From a bacterium (GTDB lineage Bacteria; Planctomycetota; Planctomycetia; Isosphaerales; Isosphaeraceae), in contig WGMM01000015.1 of assembly GCA_016125085.1 (NCBI GenBank), forward strand, positions 1 to 64,000: DNA of 64,000 nucleotides. Reading direction: 5' to 3'. This document shows, one piece after another, positions 11,867 through 20,066 of the stretch (its first letter is position 1; every line of letters begins with the position of its first letter). The notes under the pieces are model-generated. The model made no database searches. It saw nothing but the letters and a program-made list of their open reading frames with translations, and was not told where the DNA came from. Both the position numbers and the translations under genes were made by a program.

Positions 11867-12723
11867 GCGTGAACGACTCGAACGAAACCAGGCGATTGCC
11901 TGAGATCACGATTCGTAGGCCTCATTCTCCTCAGGAATACGTCACTCTGCAGGAAGCCCAGCGGAAGGCCTGGGGCATCACGCAGGACGGTTACGTCGTG
12001 CCCGTAGCGACCATGATCGGGGCCCAATATCATGGCGGGCTTGTGCTTGGGGCGTTCCTCCAGACGGGAGAAGTGATCGGTCTGAGTTTTTCTTTTCCGG
12101 GGATTGTGCATGGCGAGTTATGTCTTTATTCGCAGCTCACGGGGATCGTGCCGGGGTATCAGGGAATGGGCATCGGCAGTCAACTGAAGTGGGCCCAATG
12201 GGAATATGCCCGAAACCACAAGATTCCGATCATCGCCTGGGCCTTCGACCCGTTTCAGTCGGGCAATGCACACTTCAACATGCACATGCTGGGGGCAAAG
12301 TCGAGGCGCTATATCGACGACATGTACGGCCCGCGCACAGATAACCTCAATTTTGGTGTGGCTACGGACCGGTTGATCGCCGAATGGCGAACCGGTGTGG
12401 ATCCCCGAAATCACATTCGTGAAGACGAGGACATGAGCCAGTATCGCCGGGTAATCGAGACGCATGACCGCGAAAACGGCATGCGCACTGTGGCATTCGT
12501 GCACGATCACTTGCGGGACGACGTGCTTCTGCTGGAAATACCGGCCCGAATTCACAAGCTTCAGGCAGAGGACTGGGATCAGGCGGATCGCTGGCGCATG
12601 GCCGTTCGTGCCGGCTTCCACACGGTATTTCAGAACGGCTACGTGGTTACCGACTTCGTCAGGATCGGCGAAAAACCTGACCAGCGGCTGTTTTACAAGG
12701 TGGAACGCAACGTCTGGCTTTAA
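11863..12723 (+). CDS. GNAT-family acyltransferase, predicted amino-acid N-succinyltransferase
   Basis: 286 residues, start overlapping the M20 stop (ATGA) with a strong GGGGGAAAGG Shine-Dalgarno sequence. The GNAT core lies in the first two thirds: acceptor-side strands around GLVLGAFLQTGEVIGLSFSF, then the acyl-CoA pyrophosphate loop in VPGYQGMGIGSQLKWAQ (about residues 90-106), then IIAWAFDPFQSGNAHFNMHMLG. The remaining 100 residues are an additional domain. It matches the type of GNAT protein encoded beside NSAR genes, described in Geobacillus kaustophilus as a succinyl-CoA:D-amino acid N-succinyltransferase. The complete set here would succinylate a D-amino acid, racemise it, and release the L-enantiomer. 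Donor and acceptor are inferred from context. Confidence 0.82.
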   Translation: MSVNDSNETRRLPEITIRRPHSPQEYVTLQEAQRKAWGITQDGYVVPVATMIGAQYHGGLVLGAFLQTGEVIGLSFSFPGIVHGELCLYSQLTGIVPGYQGMGIGSQLKWAQWEYARNHKIPIIAWAFDPFQSGNAHFNMHMLGAKSRRYIDDMYGPRTDNLNFGVATDRLIAEWRTGVDPRNHIREDEDMSQYRRVIETHDRENGMRTVAFVHDHLRDDVLLLEIPARIHKLQAEDWDQADRWRMAVRAGFHTVFQNGYVVTDFVRIGEKPDQRLFYKVERNVWL

Positions 12724-12780
12724 GACATTGCATTCCGCCCTGATTCCGCAGATCCGATTTGCATTCCGGTTTTCGGATCG

Positions 12781-13407
12781 TCAAACCCTGACCGGACTCA
12801 CACGGACCTGATGGGGTTCCGATGTGGCGCGGAAGATGTTTTCGTGTTGAACATAAACTTCCAGACCGACAGTCTTTCCGAATCGTTCGAGTTCGGTTCG
12901 CACCGTGGCCGGTTGCAGGTCGGCCGGCAGAAATGCTTCCATGATCAGGGAAAAGCGGTCGCCGTCGACACGGGCGTGCAAGTCCAGAATGTTGACGCCG
13001 AGATTCGCCAGACATCCCGAGATTCCGTGAATGTTGCCCGGCTGGTCTTTGCCGAGCACGGTCAAAATGTAGCGTTCGCCTTCAGGTTCAGGCTTCGCTG
13101 CGGAAGCGGCGGCGGAGACATCCAGGACGTTCGCCTCAAGCTGGAATCGTTTGCCTTTTTCGGCGATTTCCTTTTCCAGGGCCGTGGTTTCCCTGGGCTG
13201 ATCGAATTCGACCGCAAGGATGATGGTGAAGAAACCCCGCATGACGGTCTGCGAGAGTTCGAGAATGTTTCCGCCCGACTCACGGAGCGAACCCGTGACG
13301 TTCTGGATGATTCCGACTCTGTCGGCAGCGGTGACGGTCACGATGTATTGCGGTTTTTCGGCCACGCCGGGCATTCCTTCCGTTTCGGATCGCTTGCCGG
13401 GCAACAT
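12781..13407 (-). CDS. Two-ACT-domain regulatory protein (GcvR-like)
   Basis: 208 residues with two tandem ACT domains: the first about residues 18-90 (QYIVTVTAADRVGIIQNVTGSLRE), the second about 113-190 (RYILTVLGKDQPGNIHGISGCLAN). The arrangement is that of the glycine cleavage repressor GcvR and related amino-acid-sensing proteins, which bind small molecules such as glycine or serine; no DNA-binding or catalytic domain is present. A second ATG at 13374 gives a protein starting MPGVAEKP and may be the real start, since residues 1-11 add nothing recognisable. It converges with the amino-acid racemisation operon, 57 bases away, which would fit a role in amino acid sensing, although that is only proximity. 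Confidence 0.75.
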   Translation of the reverse strand: MLPGKRSETEGMPGVAEKPQYIVTVTAADRVGIIQNVTGSLRESGGNILELSQTVMRGFFTIILAVEFDQPRETTALEKEIAEKGKRFQLEANVLDVSAAASAAKPEPEGERYILTVLGKDQPGNIHGISGCLANLGVNILDLHARVDGDRFSLIMEAFLPADLQPATVRTELERFGKTVGLEVYVQHENIFRATSEPHQVRVSPVRV

Positions 13408-13507
13408 GGCCCGGTCACTCGCAAAGTGCAGGTCGAAGCGTTATATTACAATAATTCGTGCGGATTCGTATTCAGACCATCCACCCTTCGAAAGGAGAGC
13501 GCGTATT

Positions 13508-13699
13508 ATGAGCGGTCCGATCGTACGGAAATATGGCTTTCCGAATTTCGAACAGATTTTCGGTAAACGGGATCTGGAACATGGTGTCGAAGGCAAACAG
13601 CCTGTCGATCCGCTGCATCGCGAGCCCGAGCCTGCCGGCATCAAGCCGGATGAGGCCGTAAAGCCTGTATCGGAAAAAGTTTCGGAAACGAAAAGCTGA
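13508..13699 (+). CDS. Small hypothetical protein (63 aa)
   Basis: Short but convincing: AAGGAG lies 11 bases before the ATG, -10-like AT-rich DNA (TATATT/TACAAT) lies near 13440-13452, and a strong hairpin terminator follows the stop. The N-terminal half is ordered-looking (SGPIVRKYGFPNFEQIFGKR), the C-terminal half is charged and Pro/Glu/Lys-rich, probably disordered. There is no signal peptide, membrane segment or cysteine. It is transcribed divergently from the ACT-domain gene. I believe similar small proteins occur across planctomycetes, but I cannot verify this. No function can be assigned. Confidence 0.65.
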   Translation: MSGPIVRKYGFPNFEQIFGKRDLEHGVEGKQPVDPLHREPEPAGIKPDEAVKPVSEKVSETKS

Positions 13700-13710
13700 A
13701 GAATCCGATT

Positions 13711-13757
13711 TGGCCTGGAACCCTGATCGGTCAACTCCCGATTTCGGTTCCGGGCCA
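13711..13757. terminator. Bidirectional intrinsic terminator between convergent genes
   Basis: Arms TGGCCTGGAACC (13711-13722) and GGTTCCGGGCCA (13746-13757) pair over 12 bp with one G-U; an inner ATCGG/CCGAT stem caps the loop. A T-rich GTTTCCTTTCT follows on the plus strand. It lies 11 bases after the 63-aa gene and 42 bases beyond the end of the leftward sigma factor gene. Confidence 0.75.
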
Positions 13758-13799
13758 GTTTCCTTTCTGGCCATTCTCGATTCGATCAGAGCGAACGCA

Positions 13800-14699
13800 T
13801 CAGTTTGGAGTGCCCTCGAAATACGAGGCGAGACTCGATCGCAATTTGCCGATGGCTTCGGATTTCACGTTGGACACCGTCTTCGGACTGACGCCCCAGC
13901 GAGCGGCGATTTCCGTCGGCGAGTCGCCCGCGATCGTGGCCAGGATGACATCGGCCTCGCGAGAATCCAGCGATTCGGAAATGACTTCATCAAGATCCTG
14001 ACCGAATGCCAGAGTCTCAATTGCCTCGGCCCAGTCCTGGCCATCGATTTCGGCCAGAGCGGCAAGGCTCACGGGGGTCTTGCGCTGCTGGCGTTGGGCC
14101 TGTTTCTTCACCTGATCCAGCGCTCGAAGGAAGTCGAGGCCCACCGCTTCCTGTCGATCGGTCAGGCGATCCAGCCCGGATCGGCCAACTTCGGCGGCGA
14201 CATCCTCGAATCGGTCGCGGCCCCAGCGCTCGAGCAGCACCATGAACACGGACTGAGTGCAGTCTTCGTCCTGCGGAGAATCAATTCCGGCCTTTCGCCA
14301 GGTTCGGCCCAGGTAGTTCGAGATTCTCCCGAAACCTGACTGAGCCAGCGATTCGCCGTATTCGTCCGCTGATCGCTGAAGCAGGTCGACGGACGGGGTA
14401 TACCGCTGACCGGCAAGCACTTCGTCCCAGGCATCGAGCCCGGCGACAGCCCCTGGACTGCTCGTGACGATCCCGTTGGCCGAAGTGGAAACCCATTCGT
14501 CCGGAACTGGCCAGGCCGGAGCCGGGGCGGCAAGCCCATCGGTTTCGATCAGTGCATCGGGTGCAGGCAGCGTGGCGTTGAGCAGGCTGATCGATTCCAG
14601 CGATTCCATGTCCGGCCGATAGCGCCGGACCGATCGGGCCGGTTTTGTGGTCCGGCCGTTCGCTCTGGTTCGATCTTGCCCGACGGTCGCATTCGCCAT
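13800..14699 (-). CDS. Sigma-70-like RNA polymerase sigma factor with unusual N-terminal extension
   Basis: About 299 residues from the ATG at 14697-14699 (a longer frame opens at 14861 but its added residues look non-coding). The C-terminal half has the ECF-like sigma layout: a region-2-like helical block (about residues 120-175), a charged linker, and a region 4 helix-turn-helix at the end (SPTEIAARWGVSPKTVSNV). Residues 1-115 are an extra, low-complexity Pro/Ala/Ser-rich region that contains RRYRPDMESLESISLLNAT. That stretch resembles the N-terminal LExR-x-LL motif seen on many planctomycete exported or surface proteins, which is odd for a cytoplasmic sigma factor. Region 2 has degenerate similarity, so a divergent ECF or a SigZ-like accessory regulator are both possible. 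Transcribed toward the shared terminator at 13711-13757. Confidence 0.65.
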   Translation of the reverse strand: MANATVGQDRTRANGRTTKPARSVRRYRPDMESLESISLLNATLPAPDALIETDGLAAPAPAWPVPDEWVSTSANGIVTSSPGAVAGLDAWDEVLAGQRYTPSVDLLQRSADEYGESLAQSGFGRISNYLGRTWRKAGIDSPQDEDCTQSVFMVLLERWGRDRFEDVAAEVGRSGLDRLTDRQEAVGLDFLRALDQVKKQAQRQQRKTPVSLAALAEIDGQDWAEAIETLAFGQDLDEVISESLDSREADVILATIAGDSPTEIAARWGVSPKTVSNVKSEAIGKLRSSLASYFEGTPN

Positions 14700-15097
14700 A
14701 AGCCTGCCGCTCCACATACCGAATCGACACACTGCCATACGCTTTCGGTGAACGAGCGGGAAAATAACCGATTCCGCAGAAACGGTCGAGGTCATTTCCA
14801 CAACGCCGAAATCGCTCTCGACGCGCAATCGATCACCATTCCCGGTTCGCGAATTCGTCAAATTCCCCGCAGGTAATACGCTCCATGAAAACCGTTCGTG
14901 ACCGGCGAATCAATCGTTCTCCGAAAATAATGTCGAGAAAACCGCCAGATTCGCGCGGATGCACCCTGGCGTTCGTACGCGGGCCGGTCATCACGACCGT
15001 TACGATCGATCGAATCCCGGTGAATGGGAGAATCGCTCGCGAAGTTCTATAATGTGTCGAGCCGAAGAACGGAAGCCCACGAAGACGGAACACGACG
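14700..15097. other. 398-base divergent intergenic region before uvrC
   Basis: It holds the presumed promoters of the sigma factor (leftward) and uvrC (rightward). A perfect TATAAT occurs at 15048-15053, about 45 bases before the uvrC start, with no good -35 hexamer at the right distance. The 5' end of the long leftward frame overlaps its left part but I consider that non-coding. Nothing else is recognisable. Confidence 0.45.
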
Positions 15098-16654
15098 ATG
15101 CCGAAGGACGAGCCGGGAAAAGAATCCGGGCGACGCAAAACCGAACCGGGCAAAAACTTGCGGGCGAAATCCCGGACGGAACGCCCCGGCCCGCAGCAGG
15201 AGAAGAGCGTCTCTGAATCCAGGTCCGGGAGTCAGCTCAAGAGAACTGAGGCCGACAAAATCGAGCCAGACGGTTCAGCGAAAGCGACTGCCGAGGAAAG
15301 TTCCCCCGAGATGATCGGCAAGACCGACGCCGCTGATTCTGCCGATGCGGCACTATCGCCGAAGGCCAAGGTTCGAACCTTTCCCGCGAAGCCAGGCGTG
15401 TACCTGATGAAGGATGCCCAGGGGCGTGTCATCTACGTCGGCAAAGCGAAAAATCTGAGGGCCAGGGCTGGCAGTTATTTTCAGAAAACGTCCGAAACCG
15501 ATGCCCGGATTCGCGACTGGATCGGCGAAGTGGTCGACGTCGACTTTCTCGAAGCCGATTCGGAGGTGGATGCCCTTCTGATGGAAGCCCGGCTGGTGAA
15601 GGACATCCAGCCCCGGCACAATGCGGAACTCAAGGATGACAAGTCCTTTCCGTATCTTCAGATTTCGACGTCCGAAGATTTCCCGCATGTCAGCTTCACG
15701 CGGCAGCCGGCGGACCGTGGCGTAAAGCTCTATGGACCGTTTCCCCGGGCGAAAAGTCTGAGGGGGGCGATTCAGGTGCTGCAGAAGATCTTCAAGTTCC
15801 GCACCTGCGAGCTGGAGATCGAAGAGGACGACCCCCGCTGGCGCTGGTTCCGCCCCTGCCTGCTGGCTTCGATCGATCAGTGCACCGCACCCTGCAGTTT
15901 GCGGATCGATAAAGCGAATTATCGCAAGGATATCCGGCGGCTCATGATGTTTCTCGACGGGAAAAAGGCGGCTCTCGTCAAAGAACTTACGGATGAGATG
16001 CAGGAGGCCTCTCGAGAGATGCGGTTCGAAGCCGCCGCCCGTATTCGCGATGAGCTGAAGGCGATCGAATCGATCGCTTTACGCGGCGATCTGCGTACGC
16101 ACGCTCAGCCGGAAGTTTTTTACGTCGACCCAAAGAAGGGGCTTCGCGGGCTGAAGAAAGTACTGGGGCTGGAATCGGTCCCACGCCGGATCGATTGCGT
16201 GGACATCGCCCATCTCGGCGGTTCGGAGACGGTCGGATCGCTCGTCACCTTCGTGGACGGTCTGCCGTTCAAGCCGGGCTACAAACGATATAAGATCCAG
16301 ACTGTCAAGGGTATCGATGATTTCGCATCGATTCGTGAAGTCGTTTCGCGGCGAATCGAGGGTCTGCAAAAACGCGATGAACCCCTGCCTGACATTTTTC
16401 TGATCGATGGCGGCAAGGGGCAGCTCTCGTCGGCGATGTCGGCCTTCGATGCGGCCGGAGTCACACCCCCCTGCCTCATCTCGCTGGCCAAGCGCGATGA
16501 AGAAATCTATCGAGTAGGTCTATCCGACCCTCTTGTGCTTTCCAGGCATAGTTTTGCGCTCAGGCTGCTGCAGGCCGCACGTGACGAGGCCCACCGATTC
16601 GCCCAGCATTATCACCACCTGCTGCGGAAAAAGCGGGCGTTCGAGGAAGAGTGA
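15098..16654 (+). CDS. uvrC: UvrC-like excinuclease subunit lacking the C-terminal helix-hairpin-helix domain
   Basis: 518 residues. UvrC makes both incisions around a DNA lesion handed over by UvrB. Seen in order: a roughly 90-residue basic, low-complexity N-terminal extension; the GIY-YIG nuclease domain (FPAKPGVYLMKDAQGRVIYVGKAK...); a Cys-containing segment (CLLASIDQCTAPC); the UVR/UvrB-binding helices (LTDEMQEASREMRFEAAARIRDELK); and the RNase H-like 5'-incision domain with CVDIAHLGG, LIDGGKGQL and EAHRFA supplying its acidic and His positions. The protein ends at LRKKRAFEEE, exactly where the (HhH)2 DNA-binding region of about 600-residue UvrCs normally begins. The first ATG is taken; an alternative ATG at 15311, preceded by GAGGAAAG, would remove most of the extension. 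Confidence 0.88.
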   Translation: MPKDEPGKESGRRKTEPGKNLRAKSRTERPGPQQEKSVSESRSGSQLKRTEADKIEPDGSAKATAEESSPEMIGKTDAADSADAALSPKAKVRTFPAKPGVYLMKDAQGRVIYVGKAKNLRARAGSYFQKTSETDARIRDWIGEVVDVDFLEADSEVDALLMEARLVKDIQPRHNAELKDDKSFPYLQISTSEDFPHVSFTRQPADRGVKLYGPFPRAKSLRGAIQVLQKIFKFRTCELEIEEDDPRWRWFRPCLLASIDQCTAPCSLRIDKANYRKDIRRLMMFLDGKKAALVKELTDEMQEASREMRFEAAARIRDELKAIESIALRGDLRTHAQPEVFYVDPKKGLRGLKKVLGLESVPRRIDCVDIAHLGGSETVGSLVTFVDGLPFKPGYKRYKIQTVKGIDDFASIREVVSRRIEGLQKRDEPLPDIFLIDGGKGQLSSAMSAFDAAGVTPPCLISLAKRDEEIYRVGLSDPLVLSRHSFALRLLQAARDEAHRFAQHYHHLLRKKRAFEEE

Positions 16655-16711
16655 TTCTCACAGGTGTGCCGCTCGCAGATCGTTGAGGCAGGTGAACCGG
16701 CTGGAACACGC

Positions 16712-18007
16712 TCAGAACAGTTCCGCCACGGGAGCGCCCCCATCGACCAGCTTGCTCGGCCGGCCGTTGGGCGTGGTGTAGACCGTGTCGAGATTCAGGC
16801 CCATGGCCTTCGACATGGTCGCGACGATGTCCATGACTTTCATCGGTTTATCGGCGATTTCCATGCCGTCGGCGGAGGTCGCGCCGAGGGCCTGGCCCCC
16901 CTTGAGACCAGCACCGGCCATTGCGATCGACCAGCATCGCCCCCAGTGGTCGCGGCCGGCGTCCTGATTGATGCGGGGCGTTCGGCCGAATTCGCCCATC
17001 CAGACGACCAGCGTGTCGTTGAGAAGGCCCCGGTCGGCAAGATCACCGATCAGCGTGCCCATGCCTTTATCGAGAGTCGGGTGCAGGTTGTTCTGGAGAC
17101 TATCGAAGTTGCCGGCGTGCGTATCCCATCCGCCCAATTGAACTTCGACGAAAGGCACGCCCTTCTCGACCAGCCTCCGGGCAAGCATGCAGCCTCGGCC
17201 GAAGTTGTTGTCGCCATAGGCTTCTTTGATGGCAGCTGGCTCGTCTTTCAAGTCGAAAACGGACGTAAGCGGCGAATTCAGGAGCATTTTCGTTTTGTGA
17301 TAGACCGTCGCATGATCTGCTGCGGCCATGTCTCGCGACTTCCGGAACCGGCCTTCGACTTCGGTCCAGAGAGCCTCGCGCTGCATGGCCCGCAGTTGTG
17401 CGACTCGCGCTTCGACCGGGCTGCCACCCAATCGCAGGCTCCCGGGAAGGTTCATGTTTTCGATCGGCCCGCCCGGATTGCCGATGACGAACGGTGCATG
17501 ACTCATGCCCAAAAATCCGGGCCCGTGCCCGCCGCCGTTGATGGCAATGCAGGTAGGAAGAGGGAAGTCGCCGAGCTTCGAACCGAGTTCATAAGAGAGG
17601 ATCGAGCCGAATCCCGGGTGTTCGATCGTCGGTACCGGCAGGTTGCCCGTATGCATCAGATAGGTGCCGCGTTCGTGGCTACCCTCCCGGCTATCCAGCG
17701 AGCGAAGTATGGCGATGTGCTTCATCTGCTTCGCGACCGTCGGCAGGTGCGGGCTGATGAGCACACCTGGCGCGGCCGTTTCGATCGGTCGGAACGGGCC
17801 TCCGTTGGCATTGCCGGGTTTGAGATCCCATGTGTCCAGATGGCTCGGGCCGCCGGACATCCACAGCAGGATGCATCGTTTCGAGCCTTTCTTGACCTGT
17901 GCCGATTGCGCATGAAGGGCGTTCATGAAAATCGCCCCCGGCGAGGCAATCGCGGCGGCGGCCAGGTGGCGGAAGTAATGCCTGCGGTTCATCTCGCTTG
18001 GGAACAT
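16712..18007 (-). CDS. DUF1501-family exported protein
   Basis: 431 residues. The N-terminus (MNRRHYFRHLAAAAIASPGA) is twin-arginine-like, so the protein is probably exported folded. The body is an alkaline-phosphatase/sulfatase-superfamily fold as annotated for DUF1501, with CILLWMSGGPSHLDTWDLKP near residue 44, SREGSHERGTYLMHTG, GWDTHAGNF and VWMGEFGRTPRINQDAGRDHW. The conserved Asp and His residues of these blocks are metal-ligand candidates. In planctomycetes DUF1501 genes nearly always follow a DUF1549/DUF1553 gene, as here: it starts 54 bases after the upstream gene's stop. The pair is widely guessed to act in extracellular degradation with cytochromes; the biochemistry is undetermined. 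Confidence 0.92.
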   Translation of the reverse strand: MFPSEMNRRHYFRHLAAAAIASPGAIFMNALHAQSAQVKKGSKRCILLWMSGGPSHLDTWDLKPGNANGGPFRPIETAAPGVLISPHLPTVAKQMKHIAILRSLDSREGSHERGTYLMHTGNLPVPTIEHPGFGSILSYELGSKLGDFPLPTCIAINGGGHGPGFLGMSHAPFVIGNPGGPIENMNLPGSLRLGGSPVEARVAQLRAMQREALWTEVEGRFRKSRDMAAADHATVYHKTKMLLNSPLTSVFDLKDEPAAIKEAYGDNNFGRGCMLARRLVEKGVPFVEVQLGGWDTHAGNFDSLQNNLHPTLDKGMGTLIGDLADRGLLNDTLVVWMGEFGRTPRINQDAGRDHWGRCWSIAMAGAGLKGGQALGATSADGMEIADKPMKVMDIVATMSKAMGLNLDTVYTTPNGRPSKLVDGGAPVAELF

Positions 18008-18061
18008 GGCCTGGGCTCCGGTTCGGCGGTTCGACGTCAGGGGGCCGAATTCGATGGTATG

Positions 18062-19933
18062 TCAGTGATTCAGAATGAATTCGTTCGAATTGAGCAGAGC
18101 CCAGGCGAGGTCTTCGCCGGCCATTCGCAAGGCCTGCCACGCCGGGGAATCGACACCTGCCGCTGATGGATTCGGGTTACCGTATGAAAGAGTTCCGAGG
18201 AGTTGGGTGAATGCTGTTTCGACGGCTTTGGCCTCGCGGGCGGTCGGCGGGCGTGACAGGAACCTGGCATAGAGCGAATTGGCCAGAACGGTCGCCGGCT
18301 GGCGTGAAGCGTATGCCTTTTCGACCAGCCGCTGCATGGGGCTGTCGGGCTGGCGGAAGCTCACGATGATGGCGTCGACCATCGGCCCATGCATCAGCAG
18401 CATGGCCTGGGGAATGGTGCCTTCGAATTCGGAGCTTTCGCCGCCTTCGTCGTTTGCGAAGTTGCGCACGAACTGGCGCACCCAGTCCTGCCGGCGTGCG
18501 ATGCGTGCCCGTTCGGCGTCGGCCCCGGAACCGGCAGCTTCATCCACCATCGTGACGGAAATCAGAGAGTCGTAAAGTTGTTCGGGCGACATCGGCTTGA
18601 GTTCCATGCGGGCGAACAGAGTGTCGTCCTTCGCTTTCGTGCCGGGCGGTATTTCGGACGAAAGCTGATAAGGAATGCTCGTCGTTACGGTTACGATCAG
18701 CTTCCGCAAATCGAAACCCTCTTGAACGACTTCAGCGGCAAGAGCGTCGAGCACTTCGGGCATGACAGGGTCGTTATGATCGCCGAAATCGTCGACAGGA
18801 TTGACGAAACCTTTACCCATGAACAGAGCCCAGTAGCGATTGGCTACGGCCTTCGCCAGCTGGTTGCGGTCCTTCACCGTGATGTAATCGGCCAGGGCAG
18901 CGCGGCGAGATTTCTTCTCGTAATCGGGCATCTCCACACCGCCGATATAAAGCGGCGGCAGGCTGCCGGCCGTGGCGTTGCGGCGGTCGAACATGCTCCA
19001 GTCCGTGGTGGGGACGTCTCTTACGATGAATCCTGGCGGGCGGTTCCGGTCGCCCCTGGCGGTGTCGTCTCGCGGCAGCTCTTCACGTTCCAGGCCGAGG
19101 AAAAAGGCATTCACGCCCCAGAAGTCGTTCTGCTTCCAGGTGCTGTTCAGGAAGTGGTCGTGGCACTGGGTGCACTGGATCTGCAGGCCCAGAAACACGC
19201 GAGTCGTCTTGCCGGTCAGGGCCGTGGCGGCGTTTCGATCCGCCAGCCGGCTGCCGCCGAAGCGGGCGTGAGCCAGAATGTAATTGACAGCGCCTTCGTC
19301 CTTGTTGGAACCCTCGCCCGCGATCAATTCCTTCACCATGGCGTCCCACGGGCGGTTCTGCAGCAGTTGCGACCTCAGCCAGGTTTCGAAGGCGGGGCCG
19401 TTCACGTCCTGGCCCCCCATCGGGTTGCGCCCGATCAGCACATTTTTCCAGATCTGGGCGAACCGCTTCGGATAGTCGGGATGCTCCAGAAGCGATTCGA
19501 CAAGCTGCCGCCGGCCCTTCTTTTGCGAAAGCCCCATGGCCAGCGCCGCTTCGGCTTCCTCCAGAGTCGGCACGCGGCCGATCAGGTCCAGATGCACCCG
19601 GCGCATCCAGGCGTATTCGTCGGCCACGGGGGCCGGCGTCACATTTTCGGCCTTCCAGGCATCGACGATGCGGGCGTCCAGCTCGCTGAGCGGCTCAGCG
19701 AACGCCAGTGCCGTCGACCGGACCGCCCCCTTTCCGGTACTGGCCGAACGTGATTTCGGGGCATTGATGCGCCCGGCTGACTTCGATTTCGCAGATGTGC
19801 CCTGCTTCGCCGCGGAAGAATCGGTCGCCTGTGATTTGGCTTCCTGCCCGATGGCCTGCATCTGGACGAAACAGCCCGCGATGCACAAAAATGCCGCGAT
19901 TCGACGTTTCGTAAAGCGGATGAAGACTGGCAT
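18062..19933 (-). CDS. DUF1549/DUF1553-family exported cytochrome-like protein
   Basis: 623 residues with a Sec signal peptide (IAAFLCIAGCFVQMQAIGQ). The DUF1549 region begins near residue 78 with LDARIVDAWKAENVTP and contains RRVHLDLIGRVPT and the CTQCHDHFLNSTW motif, a c-type heme-like CxxCH. The DUF1553 region follows (YITVKDRNQLAKAVANRYWALFMGKGFVNPVDDF and the C-terminal LANSLYARFLSRPPT...ALLNSNEFILNH). It is shorter than the large cytochrome-containing versions and has no separate N-terminal cytochrome domain. It is the first gene of a two-gene unit with the DUF1501 protein. A TATAAG hexamer reads toward it about 75 bases upstream of its start. Confidence 0.92.
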   Translation of the reverse strand: MPVFIRFTKRRIAAFLCIAGCFVQMQAIGQEAKSQATDSSAAKQGTSAKSKSAGRINAPKSRSASTGKGAVRSTALAFAEPLSELDARIVDAWKAENVTPAPVADEYAWMRRVHLDLIGRVPTLEEAEAALAMGLSQKKGRRQLVESLLEHPDYPKRFAQIWKNVLIGRNPMGGQDVNGPAFETWLRSQLLQNRPWDAMVKELIAGEGSNKDEGAVNYILAHARFGGSRLADRNAATALTGKTTRVFLGLQIQCTQCHDHFLNSTWKQNDFWGVNAFFLGLEREELPRDDTARGDRNRPPGFIVRDVPTTDWSMFDRRNATAGSLPPLYIGGVEMPDYEKKSRRAALADYITVKDRNQLAKAVANRYWALFMGKGFVNPVDDFGDHNDPVMPEVLDALAAEVVQEGFDLRKLIVTVTTSIPYQLSSEIPPGTKAKDDTLFARMELKPMSPEQLYDSLISVTMVDEAAGSGADAERARIARRQDWVRQFVRNFANDEGGESSEFEGTIPQAMLLMHGPMVDAIIVSFRQPDSPMQRLVEKAYASRQPATVLANSLYARFLSRPPTAREAKAVETAFTQLLGTLSYGNPNPSAAGVDSPAWQALRMAGEDLAWALLNSNEFILNH

Positions 19934-20066
19934 CGCGAAACCTCAGCGTGATCGTTGTGTCAGCGGCTTAGGGGAGACGAAATCTGCTGAGCGGATCTTC
20001 CTCTTCTATCTTATACGAGAGAAGTCCGTATCGTGACGGATGAAGATTCATGAAATCATCGATCCA

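Noticed and set aside
16664..19753. Open frames of 500 and 454 codons antisense to the DUF1501 and DUF1549 genes
   Set aside because: They oppose proteins with clear family motifs; the antisense products are rich in Arg, His and Gln without domains.
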